This document shows, one piece after another, positions 8,423 through 16,112 of a stretch of 64,000 nt of DNA. A program made the position numbers and the translations under genes. Each line of letters begins with the position of its first letter. The first letter of the stretch is position 1. This stretch comes from CAAGNP01 sp045603545 (lineage in GTDB: Bacteria > Bacteroidota > Bacteroidia > Bacteroidales > UBA932), in contig JAZUMG010000018.1 in NCBI GenBank assembly GCA_045603545.1, positions 42,460 to 106,459 of the forward strand, written 5' to 3'. Below the pieces are notes generated by a model that was not told the DNA's origin, did no database searches, and saw nothing but the letters and a program-made list of their open reading frames with translations.

Positions 8423-9262
8423 TTAAAATGCACAACCAACTGAAAGTACAACATTGCTTTCAGCACTGAAACCAACATTTACTCCAAAATATAGCAAATC
8501 AAACACATTTATTGAGGCTCTCCATCCTATACCAACATCACCTGCCTTAAGAGACTGCTTGTCCTTCTTGTCTCCTTTATAATAAGTTTTTTGATTTCCT
8601 CCGAGCCCTATATTTAATACTGGTCCCGTGTATAACTGCAAGGACTCCCACGGAGAAAATCCTATATGAAATGGCATTTCGAGTGCATATGCATTAATTT
8701 TTATATCATAACCTGATATAGTATAACTATCATATGAATATGAAAGACCTAATCCTCCTCCTACATAAAGCATATCAATGATATAATAGTCTACGCCTGG
8801 AACATATGACATACACATAGGTTGGTCTGCAATCTTTACCCCAGGTATTATATTCCATGTTACCATAAATGTAGGCATAACTGATTTAGCCCTAGAATCT
8901 CTTTTAACTTCTACTTGTGTTTGCTTACTCGCCACTTCTTCTACTTCATACACCTCTTTACCGCTATCCTCTGATAGAGATTGCTTCGTTACCGTATTAC
9001 TTGATACGACCGCCTTAACAGGATCAACTTGAGTAGATGCTGAAGCTTTACTTGGAATCTGAAGTTCCATTCCCACATAGACATAGCGTTCAGCTTTAGG
9101 ATTATTGGCTATAATATCGCTTTTGTCAACTCCATACTTTTGGGCAATAGTTTCCAAAGATTCACCTTTTGCGACGACATGTTTGACAACATTCTGTGCG
9201 AACCCAACACTCCCCGAAAGGAATAACATAATGGTTAAAAATGTAATAAATACAGCTCTCAT
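8423..9262 (-). CDS. LysM domain protein with outer-membrane beta-barrel
   Basis: This 279-residue protein has a Sec signal peptide ending near residue 22 (SVGFAQ). A LysM domain (about 28-71: VVAKGESLETIAQKYGV, then NPKAERYVYVGMELQIP) should bind N-acetylglucosamine in peptidoglycan. A polar Ser/Val/Glu linker (72-125) follows, then alternating amphipathic strands ending in an aromatic residue (GCAF), typical of an outer-membrane barrel. LysM on the N-terminal side of a barrel gives a second wall-to-outer-membrane link beside the OmpA-family protein encoded next. Gaps to its neighbours are 7 and 8 bases. The function beyond envelope attachment is unknown. Confidence 0.8.
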   Translation of the reverse strand: MRAVFITFLTIMLFLSGSVGFAQNVVKHVVAKGESLETIAQKYGVDKSDIIANNPKAERYVYVGMELQIPSKASASTQVDPVKAVVSSNTVTKQSLSEDSGKEVYEVEEVASKQTQVEVKRDSRAKSVMPTFMVTWNIIPGVKIADQPMCMSYVPGVDYYIIDMLYVGGGLGLSYSYDSYTISGYDIKINAYALEMPFHIGFSPWESLQLYTGPVLNIGLGGNQKTYYKGDKKDKQSLKAGDVGIGWRASINVFDLLYFGVNVGFSAESNVVLSVGCAF

Positions 9263-9269
9263 ATATATA

Positions 9270-10121
9270 CTACTTTGTTTGAATTACGAGGTAAGATGTA
9301 ATACTCCAAAATTCAGTAGGATTGAGAATCCTTAATGTACAAGACCCATCTTTATGATTTTCAATTTTGTATGAGCCCATTGGAGCAGAAGACAATATTT
9401 TGATTGGTTGAGTATTTATTTTTATTTCTGTAAAATCCCTTATATCGATCTCAACAAACTTGTCCAACGGCAAATTCGACAAATTAACTTTCGAAGCTCC
9501 CTTTAAAATACCATGTTTTTTTAATTCACTTTTTGAAGCAATCCAGAAATAGCCTTTATTTATATAATCAGACTGTGTCTTCAGGATAGTTTCCAGCACA
9601 CCTGTCTCTTCGTTTAACTTATCTATTTCTCCAGACATCTCATTGACTTTATTCTCCAATGTGTTTATTCTTTTATCTTTTATGTTCAATTCCTTTTTGA
9701 GAACAACTATATAATTCTCTTTTTCTTCCAACTGACTTTTATAATGAGTTAACAAAAGACGCATAGTACTGGTAGAATCTTCTTGTGCTTGCAACATGGA
9801 ATCCAACTGATAGATCCTCTCCTTTTGTCGTGAGAGCAGTGCCTCAAACTCGGCAATATTCTCCATCATCTTGTACCTATTACCTTTCCGTCCATAGCCA
9901 TCTCCTGAAATTAAAAGAACATTCTCCGACATTGCAATAGAATCTATACTGATAGCCAAAGCATCTATGAATTGTGTCATTTTTGAGATACTCTCCTCAT
10001 ATTCTGTACTGACCAAAGACAAAGAATCCAATTGTGCTTCCATTCGTTTCATTTTTGACTTAGGAACACAAGAAGATATGAGTGCAACAAAAAGAATTGT
10101 CACAAGAAAAAGTTTTTTCAT
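9270..10121 (-). CDS. Coiled-coil SpII lipoprotein, first gene of the envelope operon
   Basis: This 283-residue protein has a lipobox ALISSC (Cys18). Residues about 25-180 are heptad-rich (for example the KDKRINTLENKVNEM segment) and predict a long coiled coil with a Ser/Thr-rich break around 60-80. A small C-terminal globular domain (about 190-283) begins FWIASKSELKKHGIL and is beta-rich. Similar coiled-coil lipoproteins with this ending recur in Bacteroidota, but I know no established function. Its ATG at 10121 is preceded by a structured leader (10152-10410) and promoter. It could act as a periplasmic spacer or scaffold for the LysM and OmpA proteins encoded downstream. Confidence 0.75.
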   Translation of the reverse strand: MKKLFLVTILFVALISSCVPKSKMKRMEAQLDSLSLVSTEYEESISKMTQFIDALAISIDSIAMSENVLLISGDGYGRKGNRYKMMENIAEFEALLSRQKERIYQLDSMLQAQEDSTSTMRLLLTHYKSQLEEKENYIVVLKKELNIKDKRINTLENKVNEMSGEIDKLNEETGVLETILKTQSDYINKGYFWIASKSELKKHGILKGASKVNLSNLPLDKFVEIDIRDFTEIKINTQPIKILSSAPMGSYKIENHKDGSCTLRILNPTEFWSITSYLVIQTK

Positions 10122-10151
10122 AGTAAAGTTTAAGAAGCCCTTTATTTGTCT

Positions 10152-10174
10152 ACCGTCAGACTCTCAGATACGGT
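10152..10174 (-). promoter_or_regulatory. Possible antiterminator hairpin before the first ATG
   Basis: The arms ACCGT and ACGGT enclose a loop that contains GAGTCTGA (minus strand). This loop can pair instead with TCAGACTC at 10201-10208 in the terminator arm. Such mutual exclusion is typical of attenuators. It lies 31 bases upstream of the coiled-coil lipoprotein start. This is a prediction from complementarity only. Confidence 0.4.
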
Positions 10175-10183
10175 TATGTATAT

Positions 10184-10410
10184 AAAATAAAAAAGCGTGG
10201 GAGTCTGATATCACTCGTTCCACACTCTGAGGCTCTGGCATCGCCCTTTCAGTCAAAACGAGCAACGCAGAAGCCCACGCCGATATGATATTAAGAAGTA
10301 TATCATACCAACATGGCATTTGCAGTTGCTTTGTCTAAGACTGAAAATGAAACTGCCAGATTTCAGAGTGTCTAGAACAAAGCGTTGTAAACGCCTTTCA
10401 AAATATTATA
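10184..10410 (-). ncRNA. Structured leader RNA ending in an intrinsic terminator, upstream of the envelope operon
   Basis: Read on the minus strand, the roughly 225-nt segment between the promoter (10416-10423) and the first gene folds into several stems. One is a long hairpin with arms 10370-10383 and 10328-10341 (GCTTTGTTCTAGAC with GTCTTAGACAAAGC). Another is a perfect 8-bp hairpin, TATGATAT with ATATCATA (10300-10307 with 10284-10291). A rod is closed by GCGTGGG and CCCACGC (10274-10280 with 10195-10201), with inner CTCGTT/AACGAG pairing. The rod runs straight into a T-rich stretch (10194-10184), so it can terminate transcription. The segment TCAGACTC in the rod's 3' arm is exactly complementary to GAGTCTGA inside the next hairpin (10156-10163), offering an alternative fold. 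A cis-acting attenuator, or a separate small RNA, would both fit. I matched no named RNA family with certainty. Confidence 0.6.
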
Positions 10411-10415
10411 CCTTG

Positions 10416-10450
10416 CAAAGGTAGATTTTTGATTCTTTAAAAACAAGTCT
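10416..10450 (-). promoter_or_regulatory. Bacteroidota-type promoter for the leader RNA and envelope operon
   Basis: On the minus strand TACCTTTG (10423-10416) matches the -7 consensus TAnnTTTG and is followed by CAAGG. A TTG-containing -33 element lies about 19 nt upstream in CTTGTTTTT. The predicted start is near 10409, at the beginning of the structured leader. No gene lies immediately upstream, so this is the likely operon promoter. Confidence 0.65.
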
Positions 10451-10646
10451 CTTATATATCAAAAGACCACAAGTGTTCAAAATCAAAACTCACATTTGTA
10501 ATTTGCAATAATCTTCTCCCTGTTTTATTGCAAGGTCTTCATGTTGAAAGATGACACACAAGCTTGTAAAGACAGCAGACTTCATATAGTGAGAGCAAAT
10601 TCATTTATCCGGATAATATATAAATTATCGAGGAGTATTATATCAA
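10424..10646. other. Gene-free AT-rich intergenic stretch
   Basis: No credible coding region was found on either strand. An inverted repeat TTGCAATAA/TTATTGCAA lies near 10502-10545, and otherwise the stretch holds only the -33 end of the leader promoter. It separates the envelope operon promoter from the three-arm element. Confidence 0.5.
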
Positions 10647-10766
10647 GGCTGCAGAGAATCAGGTTCTGAAGGCCTAAGCACCCGCGCTTGATAGCGGGAG
10701 GACCGCCGCGTAAGCGGTGGTGGGAGTGAGCATAGCGAACGCCTGAAGAACCTGATCTCTGCAGCC
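10647..10766. repeat. 120-base three-arm palindromic element
   Basis: The outer arms 10647-10673 and 10741-10766 (beginning GGCTGCAGAGAATCAGG and ending CCTGATCTCTGCAGCC) are complementary with a few bulges. Inside are a stem CCCGC/GCGGG (10681-10698) and a perfect 8-pair stem ACCGCCGC-GTAA-GCGGTGGT (10702-10721, one G-T pair) closed by a GNRA-type tetraloop. A weaker arm near 10728-10740 (GTGAGCATAGCGAAC) completes it. It is GC-rich inside an AT-rich gap and could act as a REP-type mobile palindrome, a structured RNA or a transcription barrier. It has no tRNA features. Confidence 0.6.
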
Positions 10767-10985
10767 GATTTATGGCAATAAAGAGATCTGAAAGTATTAT
10801 CAATGTCAAATGGACTGTGCGTGCCACTATGTCTCAGAAGCCACTCTAGCATGGGTTAACGCGCATAGTCATTTTGTAGCGTCTGAAACGTGCGGCAAAA
10901 TAGGCGAGGGAATCATGAGTGTAAGGAATTAACATTGCGAAAATTCGGTGAAACAAACAAAGTTCCTGATTACAACCTTGGCTCA
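10767..10985. other. Intergenic stretch without a supportable gene
   Basis: The minus strand can encode a short stretch ending SLAYFAARFRRYKM-TMRVNPC, but the frame has no convincing start, ribosome-binding context or family match. I read it as non-coding or as the decayed end of a lost gene. Confidence 0.4.
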
Positions 10986-11106
10986 CTATACCGTCACACA
11001 AGAAATCGGGGAAAAACTTGCAGGTGTGTGGTGAATTCAGAACAAAATGCCATGATTTGAAGACACACATGCAAGAAATCGGGCAAAAACTCGCAGGTGT
11101 GTCGGA
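10986..11106. repeat. Paired palindromic repeat, right copy
   Basis: Units at 10986-11034 and 11062-11106 are the second copy of the element at 4403-4523, with three mismatches over 49 bases in unit 1 and two over 45 in unit 2. The 73-base period and 27-base spacer length are kept, while the spacer sequences are unrelated. The two copies are in the same orientation, about 6.6 kb apart, and enclose the envelope operon, its leader and the three-arm element. The element ends about 130 bases before the 3' end of pnuC. Confidence 0.75.
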
Positions 11107-11233
11107 TATGTCAGGTGAGTCGGAGCTGTATTCCTAGCAGAGGAGACAGAGCCATATAAGAGTAATTCTTACTGGTATAAATATGACACTATTATTCAAG
11201 GCTAGGAGAATCTCTTCAGGACCCGCTTTATGG

Positions 11234-11914
11234 TTATTTCGATATTTTCAACCACACCCTGTAGCCGTTGATGGAGTTGGCTGTGTAGAAGAGCCACATT
11301 ATGAGCATAAGGGCTGCGTGCGGTTCGTGTGCGATGGTGAACTGGAGCCAGATGTAGACAGATACCAGATTTACGAGGATCCATAGGATCCATTGCTCCA
11401 TATATGCATTGACCATCAGCAACATGGCGATAATAGAAACGATAGTGGTGATGGCATCCTTAACAGGGTACGGGTCACCCACTTTGGCCAGGACGAAAGC
11501 TCCTATAACAGTGGTCAGAACAGTGGCACCACCCCAGACAGCCCTTTGCTTCCAGGAGAGTCTCCGTCCATCTACCTGAGCCGAATTCTCTACATTTCCC
11601 CTTTTTCTCCAGCTGAAGAACCCAATGAACTGCATCGGCACATAGTAGAGGGCATTAAGGGCAAAGTCCCCGTAGAGCTGGGACTTGAATGAAATATATG
11701 CATAGAGGGAGACGTTGACCAGTCCGAAAAGATAGTTCACAATACTACCCTTGGCACAGAGGACAACATTTACCAGACCGGCGATGGCAGCTACCATCCC
11801 CAGGAGGTCCCACTCCCCGCTTAAAGAGGAATATATAACACTACAAGCCACCACTCCGACTATCAGAAAATAGTCGAAGGGGGCAAGTGTGCTATAGAAT
11901 TTTGATTTAGTCAT
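11234..11914 (-). CDS. pnuC: Nicotinamide riboside/mononucleotide transporter PnuC
   Basis: This 226-residue integral membrane protein of the PnuC family has about seven hydrophobic helices and no signal peptide. The family facilitates uptake of nicotinamide riboside or related vitamin B3 compounds for NAD synthesis. Typical features are the KGSIVNYLFGLVNVSLYA segment (about residues 55-75), GDFALNALYYVPMQFIGFF-W (about 80-105) and the late MEQWILWILVNLVSVYIW with the C-terminal NGYRVWLK. The start overlaps the 3' end of the upstream peptidase gene by 8 bases, so it is translationally coupled as the last gene of the long minus-strand operon. No thiamine or NAD-responsive element was seen. PnuT-like thiamine transport is the alternative specificity. 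Confidence 0.9.
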   Translation of the reverse strand: MTKSKFYSTLAPFDYFLIVGVVACSVIYSSLSGEWDLLGMVAAIAGLVNVVLCAKGSIVNYLFGLVNVSLYAYISFKSQLYGDFALNALYYVPMQFIGFFSWRKRGNVENSAQVDGRRLSWKQRAVWGGATVLTTVIGAFVLAKVGDPYPVKDAITTIVSIIAMLLMVNAYMEQWILWILVNLVSVYIWLQFTIAHEPHAALMLIMWLFYTANSINGYRVWLKISK

Positions 11915-14378
11915 TGTTCATTTGGGAGATATCGACAGTGTTCTCGAAATCTTCAAGGAGATATCTGCTGTAGAAGTCAGCCATTCTCCAGAAGAAATAC
12001 TCTGACATATCACCGAAGCCGTGTCTCTGGCCAGGGAGATACAGCATTTCGAAACGTTTGTTGGCCCTGATAAGTGCATTTACCACTCTGGTGGTATTTG
12101 CAGGGTGAACATTGTCATCTATATCACCGTGAACGAGCAGAAGTCTGCCTTTAAGGTTCTTTGCAAGTTCGTGGTTTTTCTTGATATCATATTTGAAAGT
12201 GGTATCACCTTTCTCTGTAACCACCTCTTTCACACCATGGTGAGTCTCACTCCACCAGCGGTTGTAGATGCTGTTGTCGTGGTTACCGGCACAAGATACA
12301 GCCACTTTGTAGAAATCAGGGTATGTAAGGATAGCTGCAGTAGACATAAATCCACCACCTGAGTGACCGTGGATACCCACTCTGTTGATGTCGATGAAGC
12401 TATGGCGGGCAGCCAACTGCTGTGCAGCCACTTTCTGATCCTCAAGACCATAGTCACGAAGATTTCCGTAACCGAAGTTGTGGTACCATTTTGAACGGTT
12501 AGGGTGACCGCCACGGTTACCTACTGTCACTACGATGAAACCGATTTGAGCCAAACGGTCGATTCTGTCCATACCTTTGCTCCATGAGTAGTTTGTAGCC
12601 TCAGTTTGTGGTCCTGGATATACATACTCGATGATAGGATACACCTTGGTAGAGTCGAAATCGTAAGGTTTGTACATCACACCGTGCAAATCGGTAACAC
12701 CATCAGCAGCTTTGACTACAAATGTCTCAGGGAACTTGTAACCGGCCATGAACAACTGGCTGAAGTCAGCAGTTTCAAGATCCATAACCTTTCTACCCAT
12801 ATTGTCATAAAGTGTATTTGTAGGGACAGCATCTACCCTTGAGGCGCTGCTTACAAAGAACTTGGCATCATCGCTCATAAATGATCTGGTATCGTAGTTG
12901 CCATCATTGAGGAGCTTCATTCCTGTACCGTCGAAATTGATCCTGTAGAGATGCTCATAGTATGGATTCTCCTTTTTGTTTACACCGTGAGCCCTGAAAT
13001 ATACCACTCTGGCAACCTCATCAACAGCGACCACATCTTCCACGTGCCATGCACCTTTGGTAATGGCATTCTTAAGTTTGCCGTCAGCACCGTAAAGATA
13101 AAGGTGTGCCCAACCATTTCTCTCTGACCACTGGATAATCTCCCTGGTGTTCTTTACCTCTCTCAAAGAGCGTGTCTCGATATATGTATTGAGTCTCTCC
13201 TCAATAACCACTCTTGCAGTGTCATCGCCAAGGGTCACTTTACATACATCCACACGGTGAAGGTCTCTGCTCAGACGGGTGATATAGAAATAGTCATTGG
13301 TACCAAGCCACTCGATAGAGTAGTAGTCTTTATACATATCCTTGTTGGTCATAGGCTTGCGCTCGATATCAAGGGTCTGATCCTTGAATGCAGCCACATT
13401 GATCTCCCTATGGCTCTTGTCCTCCATATTGAACAAGAGTGTATAAGTTTTGGGACCAGGCTCACCTGGCATCTGATATTTGTATGACTCAAGTTTTGGA
13501 CGTGGATTGGCAAGTGCGTCGATAACCCAAAGTTCTTTCACTTCAGACATATCGTATTTGCTCATCACGAAATATTTCGAGTTTGGTGACCAGGTAGCAT
13601 ACACCCTGTATCTCTTGGTGGTGTCCCTATCCTCTGTCACACCTCTGTAGCTGTCACTGCCGTAAGGGCATTTCTTGGTTCCGTCAGTAGTCAGGCGGTG
13701 CTCCACAATGGTAGAGTCCTTTGGATCCTCCATAATCTTGCGAAGGTTGGCCATATCTGTGTAGTACATATCATATCCCTTTGCATAGACTACCACACTG
13801 CTGTCAGGTGAGATCGATGCCCAGCGTGGGAAATCTTTCTTCTCATCCTCATCAGAGATATCTGTAAGGGTTCGGGTAGCGATGTCATATTTGAAACGGA
13901 AAAGTTTCTTCTCCATCTCAGGACGTTTTTTCTTTCCCTCTTTCTCCCCTTCACCTTCACTTTTTTTCTTCTCCTTTTTCTCTACTTCGAGCTTTGACTG
14001 AATCTCAAAAGTAAAGTATTTATCCTCCTTCAACTTGAGTTTCTGGATAGGAATATGCTGTGCATCAAGTGGATCGTGAGTGATCTCTGTCAGCTCCATA
14101 GCCAGTTTCTCAAGATCGAAAATAGCACTTTTTGTCTTGGCTACAGGGTCAACAATATAGTACTGGGTACCTTCTGAGGTCTTCCATGTGTACCAGAATT
14201 TATTTGAGTTTGCAAACCAGTTGGGACGAAGCTGTGTAGAATACACCATTCTGTTCAGCTTCTTGGGAGAGAACCTCTCTGCAAGCTCATAGTTAGCTTC
14301 GGTTACCGGAGTTTGTGCATTGGCACCAAACGACAGCATCAAAGCGGCAATAATTAAAGCATAAGTTAACTGTTTCAT
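11907..14378 (-). CDS. Secreted S9 family prolyl oligopeptidase / dipeptidyl-peptidase IV-like
   Basis: This 823-residue protein has a signal peptide (cleavage after GANA). A DPP-IV-type eight-bladed propeller (about 50-560) with a Lys/Glu-rich insertion near residues 128-155 is followed by an alpha/beta-hydrolase domain. The catalytic triad is visible: GHSGGG near residue 672 (Ser), HGDIDDN near 753 (Asp) and GQRHGFG near 786 (His). Bacteroidota use such periplasmic enzymes to trim proline-containing dipeptides from oligopeptides. It sits 3 bases after the phosphodiesterase gene and overlaps pnuC, so it shares their transcript. Exact specificity (DPP4 versus related DPP types) is not resolved. 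Confidence 0.88.
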   Translation of the reverse strand: MKQLTYALIIAALMLSFGANAQTPVTEANYELAERFSPKKLNRMVYSTQLRPNWFANSNKFWYTWKTSEGTQYYIVDPVAKTKSAIFDLEKLAMELTEITHDPLDAQHIPIQKLKLKEDKYFTFEIQSKLEVEKKEKKKSEGEGEKEGKKKRPEMEKKLFRFKYDIATRTLTDISDEDEKKDFPRWASISPDSSVVVYAKGYDMYYTDMANLRKIMEDPKDSTIVEHRLTTDGTKKCPYGSDSYRGVTEDRDTTKRYRVYATWSPNSKYFVMSKYDMSEVKELWVIDALANPRPKLESYKYQMPGEPGPKTYTLLFNMEDKSHREINVAAFKDQTLDIERKPMTNKDMYKDYYSIEWLGTNDYFYITRLSRDLHRVDVCKVTLGDDTARVVIEERLNTYIETRSLREVKNTREIIQWSERNGWAHLYLYGADGKLKNAITKGAWHVEDVVAVDEVARVVYFRAHGVNKKENPYYEHLYRINFDGTGMKLLNDGNYDTRSFMSDDAKFFVSSASRVDAVPTNTLYDNMGRKVMDLETADFSQLFMAGYKFPETFVVKAADGVTDLHGVMYKPYDFDSTKVYPIIEYVYPGPQTEATNYSWSKGMDRIDRLAQIGFIVVTVGNRGGHPNRSKWYHNFGYGNLRDYGLEDQKVAAQQLAARHSFIDINRVGIHGHSGGGFMSTAAILTYPDFYKVAVSCAGNHDNSIYNRWWSETHHGVKEVVTEKGDTTFKYDIKKNHELAKNLKGRLLLVHGDIDDNVHPANTTRVVNALIRANKRFEMLYLPGQRHGFGDMSEYFFWRMADFYSRYLLEDFENTVDISQMNND

Positions 14379-14381
14379 AAA

Positions 14382-14891
14382 TTATAATGGTTTGTTGTTG
14401 TTTCTGTCCCACTCACCGACCTCCATCGAAATGATTTTGCCGGCATCAATCTTGAATCTGAGGGCTGTCCTTACCATATGGAAGCCTGAGTTTCCTGCCG
14501 CCCCCGGATTGATGGTCATCATATCATACTTCTTGTCATTCATCACCTTCAGGATGTGGGAATGGCCGCATATGAAAAGATTGGGGAGATGGGCATTGAT
14601 AAGCTCAAATGCCTTGAAATCGTATCTCCCAGGATACCCTCCGATATGCATCATCAGCACCTTCATCCCTTCGCACTCAAAGACCTGTGTGTACGGCACC
14701 CTCTGCCTTATTGGGGTCCCGTCGCAATTGCCATAAACCCCTTTCAGAGGCTTGAAATGTGCAATGGCACTCAACGTCTCCAGATCTCCGAAATCCCCGG
14801 CATGCCACACCTCATCGACCGGCTCCAGAAATTCCCGGAGCTTCTCATCAAAAGTGCAGTGGGTGTCTGATATGAGACCAATATATTTCAT
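14382..14891 (-). CDS. YfcE/MJ0936-type metallophosphodiesterase
   Basis: This 169-residue cytoplasmic protein is a single calcineurin-like domain. The metal ligands are visible in SDTHC near residue 8, HAGDFGD near 30, GNCDG near 55, MHIGGYPG near 82 and CGHSH near 108. Homologues hydrolyse small phosphodiesters in vitro, and the physiological substrate is usually unknown. Its ATG overlaps the stop of the upstream acyltransferase gene by one base, so co-translation is likely. Being beside a wall-recycling pair may be incidental. Confidence 0.85.
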   Translation of the reverse strand: MKYIGLISDTHCTFDEKLREFLEPVDEVWHAGDFGDLETLSAIAHFKPLKGVYGNCDGTPIRQRVPYTQVFECEGMKVLMMHIGGYPGRYDFKAFELINAHLPNLFICGHSHILKVMNDKKYDMMTINPGAAGNSGFHMVRTALRFKIDAGKIISMEVGEWDRNNNKPL

Positions 14892-16111
14892 TAGAGTTTA
14901 ATTACAATTTTCTTTTTGTAGAGGAACATCGCCATGGCTGTGAACACTGCCACATACACAAGCGCATAGATCAGCGATGAGAGTTCATTGTTCTCACCTA
15001 CAATAGCTACGCATACATTGTTGTAGAACCAAGACAATACGCTCCAGCTCTTCTCCTGCACTGTTCCGTCTGCCAATACCACTTCAGAGGTCCATTTTAT
15101 CATTCTGCCCAGGATCTTGGCAAAGAGACCTGCCATCACAAAGGCAAAAAGCGGGTTCATACCCAGTGCCTTGAATGGGACAAACACCTTCTCTTTACCC
15201 TTCACATCGATAAGATAGATGAAGAAGGCCAGCATCAGGATGCTCCAGCCACCTGCATACAGCACATATGAGCCTGTCCAAAGTCCCTTGATAATAGGGT
15301 AGCAAAGGCTCCACACAAGACCTCCGGCAAGACACAACATACCGATAGTGTAAAGTTGTGCCACCACATCGATTTTACTCTCGGTATTTCTGATCTTATT
15401 GCCAATAAGGTAGCCCAGAAGAACAGTACATGCCCCTGAAAGCATACCCAAAAGTCCCTCTGGATCAAATGGAATGCCGAATCCTTTATATATGTGGTTC
15501 TCACCGAATATGGCAAGATCAATCACATCTGCATTCTGCCCTGCGAGGGAGAAAGAGCCCGCCGCACCGTTGACAAGGGGTGCAGTGTGGTCCCCTATCA
15601 GGAACAGTATGAGCCAATGGAGCCCCATCAGAACCCCCATTGAGACAATAATTTTTTTGGCAGATTTGAGCCAAAGGGCAACAAAACCACCAAGGATGTA
15701 GCACATCGCAATTCTCTGCAGAACACCCACTATCCTGACGTGTTGCCAGTGATATACAAAGTTCTCCCAGAAAGACAAATCGGGATTTGGACTCATAGGG
15801 TAGAATGGAAATGCATTCAGACCCAATCCCACAAGGAATATGAGGATACCTCTCTTTACCAATTTGACAACACTTGTCTTATTGAGACCCTCATTGTATT
15901 TGGCAAAAGAGAATGCCATAGCAGCCCCTACCACAAAGAGGAAGAAAGGGAAGACGAGGTCCGTAGGGGTACAACCTGCCCACGCCGCGTGTCTCAATGG
16001 TGGGTAAATGTGTCCCCAGGTTCCAGGGTTGTTGACCAGAATCATACCGGCTACTGTCATCCCGCGCAGGACATCCAGCGCCACATATCTGTTGGTTTTA
16101 ATTGTCCCCAT
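14891..16111 (-). CDS. NagX-like transmembrane acyltransferase (HGSNAT/DUF5009 family)
   Basis: This 406-residue protein has about ten or eleven transmembrane segments. The N-terminus RYVALDVLRGMTVAGMILVNNPG and the following HAAW-G-TPTDLVFPFFLFVVGAA are the signature of the family that includes human heparan-alpha-glucosaminide N-acetyltransferase and bacterial NagX. The conserved His in the HAAWAG segment is the expected acetyl carrier. By analogy it could acetylate amino sugars across the inner membrane. It starts one base after the NamZ gene, which releases MurNAc from peptidoglycan ends, so a role in amino-sugar salvage is a reasonable inference. No enzyme activity is proven from sequence. 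Confidence 0.8.
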   Translation of the reverse strand: MGTIKTNRYVALDVLRGMTVAGMILVNNPGTWGHIYPPLRHAAWAGCTPTDLVFPFFLFVVGAAMAFSFAKYNEGLNKTSVVKLVKRGILIFLVGLGLNAFPFYPMSPNPDLSFWENFVYHWQHVRIVGVLQRIAMCYILGGFVALWLKSAKKIIVSMGVLMGLHWLILFLIGDHTAPLVNGAAGSFSLAGQNADVIDLAIFGENHIYKGFGIPFDPEGLLGMLSGACTVLLGYLIGNKIRNTESKIDVVAQLYTIGMLCLAGGLVWSLCYPIIKGLWTGSYVLYAGGWSILMLAFFIYLIDVKGKEKVFVPFKALGMNPLFAFVMAGLFAKILGRMIKWTSEVVLADGTVQEKSWSVLSWFYNNVCVAIVGENNELSSLIYALVYVAVFTAMAMFLYKKKIVIKL

Positions 16112-16112
16112 A

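Noticed and set aside
10647..10766. Possible tRNA or tmRNA from the cloverleaf-like fold
   Set aside because: There is no acceptor CCA context, no T-loop GTTC-A-C pattern in the right place and arm lengths do not fit. It is kept as a palindromic element only.
10846..11070. Minus-strand ORF of 74 codons ending in an AARFRRYKM-like segment
   Set aside because: It runs through the repeat unit at 10986-11070, shows no signal or family, and its composition follows the repeat. At most it is a decayed remnant.
14392..14870. Plus-strand ORFs over the phosphodiesterase gene
   Set aside because: They are antisense shadows of a gene with complete calcineurin motifs on the minus strand and have no motif of their own. 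The same reasoning removed many long antisense frames over topA, mrcA, gcvP and uvrA.
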